Source: Ignavibacteria bacterium (GTDB lineage: Bacteria; Bacteroidota; Ignavibacteria; Kapaibacteriales; Kapaibacteriaceae). Taken from it: a stretch of 61,200 nt of DNA. This document shows, piece after piece, positions 37,440-45,972 of the stretch (positions are counted from its first letter, which is position 1; the number at the start of each line of letters is the position of its first letter). The translations under genes and the position numbers were made by a program. The notes under the pieces are model-generated. The model saw only the letters and a program-made list of their open reading frames with translations. It had not been told where the DNA came from and searched no databases. Where the stretch lies: positions 1-61,200 of the forward strand of contig VGVV01000011.1 in NCBI GenBank assembly GCA_016873895.1, in the 5' to 3' direction.

Positions 37440-37847
37440 ATGAAGAATCTCTCAATTGCGGCCATTGTTGCCGTTCTGTTCATCGGCTCGTTCGAGCTAT
37501 CTGCTCAGAGCCTTACGCCAGCTGCTCAATCTCCAACGAGCATCAAGCCAAAGATGAAGGTTATCGATGTTAAGGCGTCGGTTCAGTTCCTCGGCGGTAT
37601 CGAGATCCGCGGCACAGAGGTAGATGCCTACCTCGATACACGCAAGGTGCTTACAGACGCAATTGAGTCTGCAACGAAAGCTGGCAAGAAGGACGACGAT
37701 GCAATCACATTCGATATGAAGATCGAACAAGCACAGAACATGTTCACACTCATGCAGCGCGGTAGCCTCAAGGGTGCCGAAGCCGACAAGTTCAATGAGA
37801 TCATACAAGCCCTCAAGGATGCCGTGAAGGCAGAGCAAGGGAAGTAG
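37440..37847 (+). CDS. Small exported protein, function unknown
   Basis: 135 aa from ATG 37440, chosen because it opens a clean signal peptide (MKNLSIAAIVAVLFIGSFEL then SAQS). The longer frame to 37248 adds 64 residues without protein-like character. The mature part holds FLGGIEIRGTEVDAYLDTRKVL and an amphipathic C-terminal half that reads as helical. Periplasmic or surface; no family recognised. A good Rho-independent terminator follows, so it is likely a single-gene transcript with a long untranslated leader. Confidence 0.65.
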   Translation: MKNLSIAAIVAVLFIGSFELSAQSLTPAAQSPTSIKPKMKVIDVKASVQFLGGIEIRGTEVDAYLDTRKVLTDAIESATKAGKKDDDAITFDMKIEQAQNMFTLMQRGSLKGAEADKFNEIIQALKDAVKAEQGK

Positions 37848-37874
37848 CGAGCAGCTACTCTACATGAAATAGAC

Positions 37875-37908
37875 AAGGCGCATTGGAGAAATCCAGTGCG
37901 CCTTTTTT
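37875..37908 (+). terminator. Rho-independent terminator after the small exported protein
   Basis: AAGGCGCATTGGA, a GAAA loop, TCCAGTGCGCC and six T. It is a long GC-rich stem with one T-G wobble and a T-tract, a classic intrinsic terminator. Confidence 0.85.
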
Positions 37909-37947
37909 CATTGTTGGAAGGGGGGCGAGGATAAACACAAATGAAAA

Positions 37948-37968
37948 GGGCAAGCCACCGGCTCGCCC
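37948..37968. repeat. Imperfect palindrome related to 36484-36498
   Basis: GGGCAAGCC-ACC-GGCTCGCCC forms a 4+4 bp stem with one A/C mismatch. It lies 13 bp before array C, mirroring the array B plus palindrome pair 1.5 kb upstream. Confidence 0.5.
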
Positions 37969-37981
37969 CTAGATGATCTTC

Positions 37982-38009
37982 ACTGCTCGCTGCCCGCTGC
38001 TCGGCACTC
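37982..38009. repeat. Heptanucleotide tandem array C, four 7-bp units
   Basis: actgctc, gctgccc, gctgctc, ggcactc. On the minus strand it reads gagtgcc gagcagc gggcagc gagcagt, the same GAGTGCC/GAGCAGC units as array B. It ends 3 bp from the gcvH stop. Confidence 0.8.
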
Positions 38010-38012
38010 TCC

Positions 38013-38390
38013 TTACGCTCCTACAAGCGCCTTGTATGCTTCTACGTCCATGAGGCCGTCGAGTTCCGATGGATCAGAGAGCTTGATCTTCACCAGCCAG
38101 CCGTTTCCGTAGGGGTCCTTATTCACAGTATCTGGTGCTGCATTTACATCGTTTACCTCGATGAGTTGTCCGCTGACTGGAGAGTAGAGATCTGCAACAG
38201 TCTTGACGGCCTCGATCGATCCAAACGTGCCGCCCTTGGCAACAGTGGCCGATGCATCCGGGATGTCGATATAAACGACATCACCAAGTTCGCCTTGTGC
38301 ATGGTCTGTAACGCCCACGGTTCCAACGTCGCCTTCTACGCGAATCCACTCGTGGTCTGATGTGTACTTAAGATCTGCTGGGAAATTCAT
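38013..38390 (-). CDS. gcvH: Glycine cleavage system H protein
   Basis: 125 aa from ATG 38390 (MNFPADLKYTSDHEWI), the family start and 2 bp after the accC stop. A longer frame would run into accC. Lipoylation Lys63 lies in GSIEAVKTVADLYSP. It shuttles the aminomethyl group between the P, T and L proteins of glycine cleavage, or serves as a lipoyl relay. It is the last gene of a minus-strand efp-accB-accC-gcvH run, so a lipoyl carrier is co-expressed with a biotin carrier. No other gcv gene is in the window. Array C starts 3 bp after its stop. Confidence 0.95.
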   Translation of the reverse strand: MNFPADLKYTSDHEWIRVEGDVGTVGVTDHAQGELGDVVYIDIPDASATVAKGGTFGSIEAVKTVADLYSPVSGQLIEVNDVNAAPDTVNKDPYGNGWLVKIKLSDPSELDGLMDVEAYKALVGA

Positions 38391-38392
38391 GG

Positions 38393-39733
38393 TTAGGCCT
38401 TCCAATCGTGGGTGTCGAGATACTTGGTGTCGAATGTTCCTGCAATGAAGTCTCTATTGTCCATCATCTTGCGATGGAATGGGATCGTGGTCTGGATACC
38501 CTCGATCACGAACTCATCAAGTGCGCGGCGCATCTTAGCAATTGCACCATCACGCGTGGGAGCAAAGGTAATAAGCTTGGCTACCATTGAGTCGTAATGC
38601 GGCGAAATCGTGTATCCCTGATAAATATGCGAGTCGACTCGAACGCCGGGTCCACCCGGAAAGTTCAATGACTGAATGACGCCCGGGGACGGACGGAAAT
38701 CATGGTGTGGGTCTTCCGCATTGATCCGACACTCGATCGAATGCATGATCGGGTCGCGCTGCTGCAGCGTGAGTTTTTCGCCAGAAGCAACTAACAGCTG
38801 TTCCTTGATCAGATCTACGCCAGAAGACTGCTCCGTAACCGGGTGCTCCACCTGAATACGGGTGTTCATTTCCATGAAGTAGAAGTGTCGGTGCTTGTCA
38901 ACGAGGAATTCAATTGTCCCAGCGCCCACATATTCCACACTGGCTGCCCCCGTGATCGATGCGTCGCCCATAGCCTTGCGAAGTTCTGGGGTCATGATCG
39001 GAGAAGGGGCTTCTTCAATCAATTTTTGGTGGCGTCGCTGAATGCTGCATTCGCGCTCGTTCAGGTGCACCACGTTACCGAACTTGTCTGCAAAGACTTG
39101 GATCTCGACGTGCCGTGGCTCTTCAATGAACTTCTCAATGTAGATGTCGCCGTTACCAAAGGAAGCCTCTGCTTCGCCCCGTGCTGTAGCATATGCACGG
39201 TCAAGCTCGTCGGCTGTTTCTACATACCGCATACCCTTGCCGCCACCACCAGCAACGGCCTTAATCATGACAGGGTAGCCAACTTCTTTAGCAATGATGC
39301 GGGCATCGTCAATAGTTGCTACAATACCGTCCGAACCAGGAACCACAGGCACGCCGGCGGCGCGCATGGTGTCCTTGGCAATGGACTTGTTGCCCATGCG
39401 AACGATCGCATCGGGGGTTGGTCCAACGAACGTGATGTTGCAATCGTGACAGATCTCTGCAAACGTTGCGTTCTCTGCTAAAAATCCGTACCCGGGATGA
39501 ATCGCGTCAGCATTTGTTACATCTGCTGCTGCAATGATCGAGGGTATATTCAGATACGAGAGCTTACCCTGGGCCGGACCGATACACACGGCTTCGTCTG
39601 CAAAACGCACATGCAGAGATGCCCGATCGGCCTCGGAATACACGGCAACGGTCTTGATGCCGAGTTCCTTGGCAGCACGAATGATCCGCAGGGCAATCTC
39701 GCCACGGTTGGCAATAAGCAACTTCTTGATCAT
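38393..39733 (-). CDS. accC: Acetyl-CoA carboxylase, biotin carboxylase subunit
   Basis: 446 aa, ATP-grasp biotin carboxylase that loads bicarbonate onto the biotin of AccB. Motifs: N-terminal [18 protein letters not shown], the glycine-rich ATP loop [31 protein letters not shown], and [14 protein letters not shown] with the catalytic residues. An AAAGGACG ribosome site lies just upstream. It sits 17 bp downstream of accB, as in most accBC operons. Confidence 0.97.
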   Translation of the reverse strand: MIKKLLIANRGEIALRIIRAAKELGIKTVAVYSEADRASLHVRFADEAVCIGPAQGKLSYLNIPSIIAAADVTNADAIHPGYGFLAENATFAEICHDCNITFVGPTPDAIVRMGNKSIAKDTMRAAGVPVVPGSDGIVATIDDARIIAKEVGYPVMIKAVAGGGGKGMRYVETADELDRAYATARGEAEASFGNGDIYIEKFIEEPRHVEIQVFADKFGNVVHLNERECSIQRRHQKLIEEAPSPIMTPELRKAMGDASITGAASVEYVGAGTIEFLVDKHRHFYFMEMNTRIQVEHPVTEQSSGVDLIKEQLLVASGEKLTLQQRDPIMHSIECRINAEDPHHDFRPSPGVIQSLNFPGGPGVRVDSHIYQGYTISPHYDSMVAKLITFAPTRDGAIAKMRRALDEFVIEGIQTTIPFHRKMMDNRDFIAGTFDTKYLDTHDWKA

Positions 39734-39750
39734 GTGGAGACGTCCTTTGG

Positions 39751-40227
39751 TTAGTCCGGCTTGATAACGAACACTGGCTGGTTGTACTCAACCGGCTGTC
39801 CGTTCTCAACCAAGATCTTGACGATCGTGCCGGAAACGTCGGACTCGATCTCATTCATGAGCTTCATTGCCTCGACAATACATAGTGTATCGCCGGCATT
39901 AACATGCTGCCCAACTTGAACGAATGAATCAGCATCAGGTGATGGAGCCCGATAGAATGTTCCAACGATTGGAGACAATACCTTGTGGTTGGCATCCTCT
40001 GCCGCAGCCGCAGCTGGAGCCGATGCTGCCGGAGCGGCAGGCGCAGCTGGCGCTGCAACCACTGCCGGTGCCATCTGTGGCATTCCGTACATTGGCTGCA
40101 TCATTCCGTGAAGCTGCGTGCCCCCTTTTGCCAACGAAATTGATAATCCTTCTTCCTCAATCGTTAGCTCTGTAGCGCTGCTTTCATCGAATATTCTCAG
40201 TAGACGACGGAGATAATTGAGATCCAT
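39751..40227 (-). CDS. accB: Acetyl-CoA carboxylase, biotin carboxyl carrier protein
   Basis: 158 aa. N-terminal helix region 1-35, then a mobile Ala/Pro linker (about 52-78), then the biotinyl domain ending in FVIKPD. The biotinylated Lys122 is in the invariant [12 protein letters not shown]. Partner of AccC in fatty-acid synthesis. It lies 24 bp after efp. Confidence 0.97.
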   Translation of the reverse strand: MDLNYLRRLLRIFDESSATELTIEEEGLSISLAKGGTQLHGMMQPMYGMPQMAPAVVAAPAAPAAPAASAPAAAAAEDANHKVLSPIVGTFYRAPSPDADSFVQVGQHVNAGDTLCIVEAMKLMNEIESDVSGTIVKILVENGQPVEYNQPVFVIKPD

Positions 40228-40251
40228 AAGATCCTCCTCGTTGATTCGCTG

Positions 40252-40818
40252 TTATTCTTTTACTCGATCCATATATGACCCGTTCGATGTATCTACACGG
40301 ATCAAATCGCCCTCATTTACAAACAACGGCACCATAACGGTTGCCCCTGTTTCTGCGGTTGCCGGCTTGAGCACATTTGTTGCAGTATCACCACGAACGC
40401 CTGGTTCGGTTGCTGTAACTCGCACTGCAACGTGGTTTGGCATCGTTACCTGTACCACGTTATCTGCTTCGTCGCGGGCAATCTGTACTTCCATGCCCTC
40501 TTTCATGAACTTTGCGCCATCGCCAACGATTTCGGCAGGTACCGGAATCTGATCGTATGACTCCTGGTCCATGAACATGAACATGTCAGAATCTTTGTAC
40601 AGATACTGGAAATTTCTCGTTTCTACGCGGACGAACTCGATTGTCTCACCAGAGCGAAAACGCTCTTCACGCAGCTTACCGGTTTTGATAACACGCATTT
40701 TAACCTGATAAAAGGCGCGCAAGTTGCCCGGTGTACGGTGGATGGACTCTAGAACGACGCACAATTCTCCGTTATGACGGATGACTGCTCCTACACGGAG
40801 ATCGGCTGTTGTTGCCAT
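40252..40818 (-). CDS. efp: Elongation factor P
   Basis: 188 aa from ATG 40818 (MATTADLRVGAVIRHNGEL), the family length. A longer frame reads through the tRNA-Cys gene and is rejected. EF-P has three beta-barrel domains and relieves ribosome stalling at polyproline. The tip of domain I that carries the modified residue reads HRTPGNLRAFYQVK, where Arg or Lys at the loop would be the target of modification. EF-P next to accBC is a recurrent bacterial arrangement. Confidence 0.96.
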   Translation of the reverse strand: MATTADLRVGAVIRHNGELCVVLESIHRTPGNLRAFYQVKMRVIKTGKLREERFRSGETIEFVRVETRNFQYLYKDSDMFMFMDQESYDQIPVPAEIVGDGAKFMKEGMEVQIARDEADNVVQVTMPNHVAVRVTATEPGVRGDTATNVLKPATAETGATVMVPLFVNEGDLIRVDTSNGSYMDRVKE

Positions 40819-40849
40819 ACTCTTTCTACGTGATATTGAATCGTTTAAG

Positions 40850-40920
40850 AGGTCCCGACCGGATTCGAACCGATGTACAAGCTTTTGCAGAGCTCTGTAT
40901 AGCCACTCTACCACGGGACC
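40850..40920 (-). tRNA. tRNA-Cys (GCA)
   Basis: 71 nt on the minus strand. The acceptor stem GGTCCCG pairs with CGGGACC. The anticodon arm GAGCT-CTGCAAA-AGCTT gives anticodon GCA, and the T arm contains GGTTCGAATCC. CCA is not encoded. The gene is 31 bp upstream of efp in the same orientation, so it probably shares the transcript. Confidence 0.95.
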
Positions 40921-40933
40921 GTGATATGGGCTG

Positions 40934-40941
40934 CGAATATA
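40934..40941 (-). promoter_or_regulatory. Candidate -7 box TATATTCG for tRNA-Cys and the efp operon
   Basis: Minus-strand TATATTCG, 13 bases upstream of the mature tRNA 5' end, the right place for a tRNA promoter with a short 5' leader. It matches TAnnTTYG. A good -33 box is not evident. Confidence 0.45.
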
Positions 40942-40969
40942 CGAAAAGCAGCCCCAATTGCAGGGTCGT

Positions 40970-41389
40970 TTATGGCTTTTGCACGCGCAGCGCGGCTGCC
41001 AAATCTCGCAGTTCCTGCACTAACTCCTTGGCAAGCTTCATTCTTTCGGGGTCTGGAGTTGTATGCGGATTCTCCTGCGCTGCAACCTCGGTCGTGGAAA
41101 GGGGCTTGAGGGTAAGCTTGAGATCGTCTGCGATATGCTCGGGTATGCCATTTGCCTTGATGTAATCTTTCGCACCAGCTACAGTGTAGCGCTCTTCGCG
41201 CAACAGCTTACGAATCACGATAAGAACAGCGATGTCACGTTCCGTATATATACGATTTCCCGCACGGTTCTTGCGCGGATGCAACTGCGTGAACTCTCTC
41301 TCCCAATATCGGAGTACATGCTGCTCCTCGCCGAGCATCTTGGATACTTCGGTTATTGAGAAGTATAACTTGGTGGCTGAATCGTGCAT
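40970..41389 (-). CDS. MerR family transcriptional regulator
   Basis: 139 aa. The N-terminal MerR winged HTH is clear (FSITEVSKMLGEEQHVLRYWEREF, about 9-32), followed by NRAGNRIYTERDIAVLIVIRKLL. The tail (about 105-135) predicts a coiled coil. There is no Cys-rich metal-sensing loop, so it belongs to the small MerR group common in Bacteroidota rather than metal sensors. Target promoter unknown; tRNA-Cys and efp are the nearest downstream genes. Confidence 0.88.
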   Translation of the reverse strand: MHDSATKLYFSITEVSKMLGEEQHVLRYWEREFTQLHPRKNRAGNRIYTERDIAVLIVIRKLLREERYTVAGAKDYIKANGIPEHIADDLKLTLKPLSTTEVAAQENPHTTPDPERMKLAKELVQELRDLAAALRVQKP

Positions 41390-41431
41390 CGCGCTACGAT
41401 AATACTACAAATTCGTTGAAAATACAGGGTA

Positions 41432-42571
41432 TTACGAATCTGGGAGAGGTCGTTTTCGTCGATACACACCAGCTTGCGAGGAAATATTGAGCAATACCCC
41501 TACAGCAATGGCACTAAAAAACACGCTCGATCCACCATACGATATAAACGGCATTGGCAATCCAGTGGTTGGCAGAACGCCGCATGTTACACCTGCATTG
41601 ACAAAGGCATACACGGCCAGGGTAGTAGTGATTCCACCGGCCAATAGACGTCCGAACGCATCAGGCGCTTTCTTTGTAACAATGTAACCGCGCCACATGA
41701 TCAATGCGAAGGCACCAATCAGGAAACAGATGCCAATAAAGCCATACTCTTCACCTACGATCGAGAATATGAAGTCTCCATATGATTCGGGCAGGAACCA
41801 GTCGCGCTGACGGCTTTGCCCGGGACCAACACCCGTGAATCCACCGTTACCAAAAGCAATCAGGGCTTGATCCACCTGATAGCGGACATTTTCATCAGCG
41901 GGAGCCCCCTCGCCACCAAAAAACGAAATCAGGCGGCGCCTGCGATATTCTGCAGTCATTGCATAGATACCCGCAATAGCAAATCCCGTTGCGCCAAGGG
42001 TTAGCAGATGCGTTAGTTTCACATCTGCCAAAAACATCATCACGGTAACGATGAGGAAAATCACCGTGGCTGTCGAGAGGTTCGGTTGCAGAGCTATCAG
42101 AACGCTCACCGGCAGTGTCCACATGAGTACCGGCAGCATGCCCTCGCGCCAGGAACGCACGCGAGCTTGATTAGCACTGAGGAGTACGGCAGTATGCAGC
42201 ACCACCGCATATTTTGCCAGCTCCGAAGGCTGGAAATTAAGTGGACCTAATTGCACCCATCTGCTTGCCCCTTTTTGACTAACCCCCATCACTAAAACCA
42301 TGAACAGGAATCCGTAAGCAACCAGCATGATGGTGGACGATGCTCTTTCGAAGACTCTATAATCAATTTTAGCAAACAGCATCATGATGCCAAGGCCGAG
42401 CAACACGCGTATGGCATGGTTCCATGCCATACCCTCCGACGAACCCATTTTTACGTCTGCAAATGTTGCGCTTGCGCTGTAGACAAATGCTACGCTGAAC
42501 AACAGCAACGCAACAATTGGCAGCAAGATAAACCAATCGATGTTTGATGGCTCTGGTCGTTCACCACTCAT
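41432..42571 (-). CDS. ftsW: FtsW/RodA/SpoVE family glycosyltransferase (likely FtsW)
   Basis: 379 aa, SEDS peptidoglycan polymerase with about 10 membrane helices. SEDS landmarks: RWVQLGPLNFQPSELAK, GEEYGFIG, and the C-terminal PFISYGGSS of the FtsW/RodA family. No FtsI, mur or mre gene is next to it. It overlaps the sensor kinase upstream by 4 bp (ATGA). FtsW and RodA are hard to separate by eye; FtsW is a preference only. Confidence 0.88.
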   Translation of the reverse strand: MSGERPEPSNIDWFILLPIVALLLFSVAFVYSASATFADVKMGSSEGMAWNHAIRVLLGLGIMMLFAKIDYRVFERASSTIMLVAYGFLFMVLVMGVSQKGASRWVQLGPLNFQPSELAKYAVVLHTAVLLSANQARVRSWREGMLPVLMWTLPVSVLIALQPNLSTATVIFLIVTVMMFLADVKLTHLLTLGATGFAIAGIYAMTAEYRRRRLISFFGGEGAPADENVRYQVDQALIAFGNGGFTGVGPGQSRQRDWFLPESYGDFIFSIVGEEYGFIGICFLIGAFALIMWRGYIVTKKAPDAFGRLLAGGITTTLAVYAFVNAGVTCGVLPTTGLPMPFISYGGSSVFFSAIAVGVLLNISSQAGVYRRKRPLPDS

Positions 42572-43842
42572 ACAGTTGGTACCTCAATGCAGAAGGTTGT
42601 GCCCAAACCAACATGTGTTTCGCTCACATATAAGCTTCCACCATGGTAGTCTTCTATGATGCGTTTAGATAAGGATAATCCGAGACCCCATCCCCGCTTC
42701 TTCGTAGTATAACCCGGCTGAAAAATCTTTTTTGCCACCTTACGCGTCATGCCTTTACCGTTGTCGGCAACGGTAACACTGATCTTACCACGGGGCTTTG
42801 TCTTAAGCGCTATTGTTATAACGCCATCCTGACGCTCCATGGCCTCTACTGCATTCTTAATGAGATTCTCGACAACCCACTCAAAGAGCTCAACGTTAAT
42901 CCGCGCTTCGATAGTAGTGTCGAGCTGCCGAACCAACGTTACGCGCTTGCCAAGATTTGGCAGGCGCGTCTCAAAGTAGTGGCATACCGATTCAATAACC
43001 GATGCAATGTTCGCTGGATCAAGCTTCGGCTGCGATCCTATCTTGGCAAAACGGTTCGCGATAACTTTTAGGCGTTCTACGTCCTGCCCCATTTCGTCGG
43101 CAACTGCAACAACTTGGTCCGGCTCGTTCTTACTAAGCCGCAATAGTTCTAGCCATGCTAGCAAACTCGACAGTGGTGTCCCCAACTGATGGGCCGCCTC
43201 TTTTGCCAATCCTACCCAGATGTTTGATTCTTCATTCTTGCGAATCGTCGAAAATGCCACGTAGCCAACAAGGATAAACGAGGCCACTATAAGTATCTCA
43301 ACAAATGGCATGTATCGCAACTGACGTACTATCGATGAGTTGGTATAGTACATCTTCAGCATCACGTTGCCAGATGGATCTTTAATGTCAAATGCAGGGT
43401 AATCAGCCCTCATGTACGCGATCTGCTCCTGCAAGAACTGCTCCTGCTGAGCCAGAGGCAATTGCTCATCAATGTCAACATTGATCGCATACTGTTGATA
43501 CGTTGTATCCTTTGTACCTGGGCGAATGCCCATAATCGGCTGTCCGTCTGGATCGGTAAGAATTACAGGGAAGTAGACAAACTGCGTAACCAGGTCCATG
43601 TAATAGAGATACCCCGTGGCATCATTCTTCTCAAACTCGCGTTTGAGGATTCTGGCAGAGAGTTCAACTGTTCGTCGTTCATTGGCTGCAAGTTGATCAA
43701 CTATCTGCTTCGTGAAGTACAGCACGGCTGCCATGATGCCAAGGCCAAGCAGCGTTAGCGACAGTTTCAATTGCCACTTGGTAACACTCGCACGAAAAAT
43801 GCGAATTCGATCAACACGCCCGGATCGTGACTTATCTGCCAT
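42568..43842 (-). CDS. Membrane sensor histidine kinase
   Basis: 424 aa from ATG 43842, 4 bp after the upstream gene; a longer frame to 43872 overlaps that gene. Two membrane helices (about 24-43 and 181-200) bracket a periplasmic sensor segment of about 135 residues. The H-box has His218 in AKEAAHQLGTPLSSLLAW. The N-box is NLIKNAVEAM, G1 VADNGKGM and G2 GWGLGLSLSKRI, so the kinase looks intact. No response regulator lies beside it. It is translated with ftsW through an ATGA overlap, suggesting a link to envelope growth or division signals. Confidence 0.88.
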   Translation of the reverse strand: MADKSRSGRVDRIRIFRASVTKWQLKLSLTLLGLGIMAAVLYFTKQIVDQLAANERRTVELSARILKREFEKNDATGYLYYMDLVTQFVYFPVILTDPDGQPIMGIRPGTKDTTYQQYAINVDIDEQLPLAQQEQFLQEQIAYMRADYPAFDIKDPSGNVMLKMYYTNSSIVRQLRYMPFVEILIVASFILVGYVAFSTIRKNEESNIWVGLAKEAAHQLGTPLSSLLAWLELLRLSKNEPDQVVAVADEMGQDVERLKVIANRFAKIGSQPKLDPANIASVIESVCHYFETRLPNLGKRVTLVRQLDTTIEARINVELFEWVVENLIKNAVEAMERQDGVITIALKTKPRGKISVTVADNGKGMTRKVAKKIFQPGYTTKKRGWGLGLSLSKRIIEDYHGGSLYVSETHVGLGTTFCIEVPTV

Positions 43843-43846
43843 GTAC

Positions 43847-44251
43847 CTATGGTTTGATGGCTGCGAATGCATTGGCCGCTGGCATAGCCGTCACGTTCCC
43901 TGTATCGGTAACGGCCAATGTTGTAGTGAGCGTACGATTCTTCTTGATTATCATAAACTCATATGTGCCGGCCGGCATGAGCTTAACTCGACTTTCAGAA
44001 ACAGCACCGCCCTTGGCAGGCATCATAACGGAAGGGATAGATAAGCCCCCTACTTCGAGCAACACCTGATTCTTACTTGCGTTGATCGAAAGATGAAGCG
44101 TTATGTCGTAAGCATACGAGGTGAACTCTCTCACGGTTTGAACACGCACAACGAGCATACGCTCCCGCGTTTCAGCGTCAACCTCGACTCCAACATCGAT
44201 CAGATATTCATGATCAATCGACGGTTCGATACGTTCATCATTCATATTCAC
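43847..44251 (-). CDS. Conserved-looking small protein of unknown function
   Basis: 134 aa, no signal peptide or membrane helix. The middle part reads as an all-beta domain (LIDVGVEVDAE, LLEVGGLSIPSV, YEFMIIKK). No family recognised. It overlaps hisS by 4 bp and precedes the sensor kinase by 4 bp, so it is locked into that operon and is probably real. Confidence 0.6.
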   Translation of the reverse strand: MNMNDERIEPSIDHEYLIDVGVEVDAETRERMLVVRVQTVREFTSYAYDITLHLSINASKNQVLLEVGGLSIPSVMMPAKGGAVSESRVKLMPAGTYEFMIIKKNRTLTTTLAVTDTGNVTAMPAANAFAAIKP

Positions 44252-45504
44252 TTTACCACGGATACGACAGCAGACTGATTGATTGTTTGCTGCTCGCCGG
44301 TGACCATATTTTTAAGTACTGCACTGCCTGTTGCCAATTCATCGTCTCCTATCATAACGGTGAATGCCACATTCTCGCGGTTCGCATCTTTCATCTGCGC
44401 CTTGATCGAGCGGCGCAAAAGATCGGTTACCACATGGATTCCTTCACGGCGCAACTGCACGGCTAGTGTATGCACTGTATCGCGCGAAGAATCACCGATT
44501 GCAATGATGTACACGCCACGTGGTTCGGACTCTACCAATGCTTCTTGACTGTGTTCTGCCTGATGCAGTAGAATCATACGCTCGATTCCAATGGAGAAGC
44601 CTACTGCCGGTTGATCGCCACCACCCAGCAATGCAAACAATGGATCGTAGCGTCCGCCTCCTCCGATTGCATTTTGTGCTCCCAACGCATCTGTCGTAAA
44701 CTCGAACACGATATGGTTGTAATAGTCGAGTCCACGAACCAGATATGGATTAATCACATATGGTACACCGGCAGAATTGAGCAATGCAAGCACAGACGTC
44801 ATGTGAATTTTCGACTCTTCATCAAGATAGTCTTGCAATAACGGTGCAGATGCAACGACCTGCCTATCCTTCTCGTTTTTCGAATCAAGAACACGAAGCG
44901 GATTGGTATACATCCTCTTCTGGCTCTCCTCCGACAGCTCGCCTTTGTGATGCTCGAAGAATTCGATCAGAGCACTACGATAAGCCGCTCGAACTGCCGC
45001 ATTACCTAGAGAATTGATCTCGAGTTTGAAAGATGTAACGCCAAATCGGCGCAGCGCTTCATACGACAAGAGAATAACTTCTGCATCAGCCTCGGGATGC
45101 GGAGATCCTACGCATTCAGCACCAAACTGGTGAAACTGGCGATAGCGTCCTTTTTGCGGCCGCTCATACCGGAATTGTGGTCCAGCATACCAAATCCGCT
45201 GCACAGGATTATGGTGCAATAGGCTATGCTCAATACATGCACGCACAATCGGTGCGGTAAGTTCAGGTCGAAGTGTAAGAGAGTCTCCACCACGATCCTC
45301 GAAGGTGTACATCTCTTTACCGACAATATCGGTGTCTTGTCCAACACCACGTTTGAAGACTTCTGTGTGTTCAAATATGGGTGTTCGAAATTCACGATAA
45401 TTAAATGCTGCCGTTACCTCCCGAAACACCTGCTCAGCACGATGCCAGAGTAGCATCTCATCGCCAAACACGTCTTTGGTACCCCGTACAGCATGCATAC
45501 TCAT
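44248..45504 (-). CDS. hisS: Histidyl-tRNA synthetase
   Basis: 418 aa, class II synthetase. Motif 1 and 2 regions are visible (VRGTKDVFGDE, LRPELTAPIVRACIEH, YAGPQFRYERPQKGRYRQFHQ), and the histidine A/B signature motifs LVRGLDYYNHIVFEF and GGGGRYDPL are present. The C-terminal anticodon domain starts near 325. It overlaps ptsN-like and the following small gene by 4 bp each. Confidence 0.97.
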   Translation of the reverse strand: MSMHAVRGTKDVFGDEMLLWHRAEQVFREVTAAFNYREFRTPIFEHTEVFKRGVGQDTDIVGKEMYTFEDRGGDSLTLRPELTAPIVRACIEHSLLHHNPVQRIWYAGPQFRYERPQKGRYRQFHQFGAECVGSPHPEADAEVILLSYEALRRFGVTSFKLEINSLGNAAVRAAYRSALIEFFEHHKGELSEESQKRMYTNPLRVLDSKNEKDRQVVASAPLLQDYLDEESKIHMTSVLALLNSAGVPYVINPYLVRGLDYYNHIVFEFTTDALGAQNAIGGGGRYDPLFALLGGGDQPAVGFSIGIERMILLHQAEHSQEALVESEPRGVYIIAIGDSSRDTVHTLAVQLRREGIHVVTDLLRRSIKAQMKDANRENVAFTVMIGDDELATGSAVLKNMVTGEQQTINQSAVVSVVK

Positions 45505-45971
45505 AGACGTTCCTCTTCTTGCGATGCAAGCAGAAGCATCACGTCGTCCACTGACTTGGCATGCATCAACGCTGTTCGGAACTGCTCCGAACCAACCATA
45601 CGTGAAATACGTGAAAGCAAACGAAGGTGAAGGCCAACGTTGGAATCGGTGCCTACAAGAAGAATAATAATTGAGACAGGATTGTCGTCAAGCGCATCAA
45701 AGTCTATGGGTTGTTGTAGCGTTGCCAAGGCTATCATTGATTCCTGAACTGCATCTGTCTTACCATGAGGCAGAGCAACTCCGTTGCCGATGCCAGTAGA
45801 CATTAACTTTTCGCGCTCATGAATAACACTGTGCAGTTTAACCTTATCGAGTACTTTACCACCTGCATCAAGGAGGTCTACCATCTTAACGAGCACATCA
45901 GACTTGCTCGTTGCCTCCATGTTCAATCGGATGCAAGCTGGGTTAAGGATATCTGTGATCTTCATGTCCAT
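45501..45971 (-). CDS. PTS EIIA-like protein, PtsN type
   Basis: 156 aa, EIIA-Ntr/fructose fold. The phosphorylatable His69 is in GVALPHGKT, with the preceding STGIGNG loop. Stand-alone PtsN-like EIIA proteins regulate metabolism and potassium or nitrogen functions rather than import sugars. No EI, HPr or permease component is in the window. It lies 1 bp from the sugar-nucleotide enzyme and overlaps hisS by 4 bp. Confidence 0.85.
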   Translation of the reverse strand: MDMKITDILNPACIRLNMEATSKSDVLVKMVDLLDAGGKVLDKVKLHSVIHEREKLMSTGIGNGVALPHGKTDAVQESMIALATLQQPIDFDALDDNPVSIIILLVGTDSNVGLHLRLLSRISRMVGSEQFRTALMHAKSVDDVMLLLASQEEERL

Positions 45972-45972
45972 A

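Noticed and set aside
40819..40914. N-terminally extended EF-P
   Set aside because: The extra codons translate the tRNA-Cys gene; ATG 40818 matches the family start.
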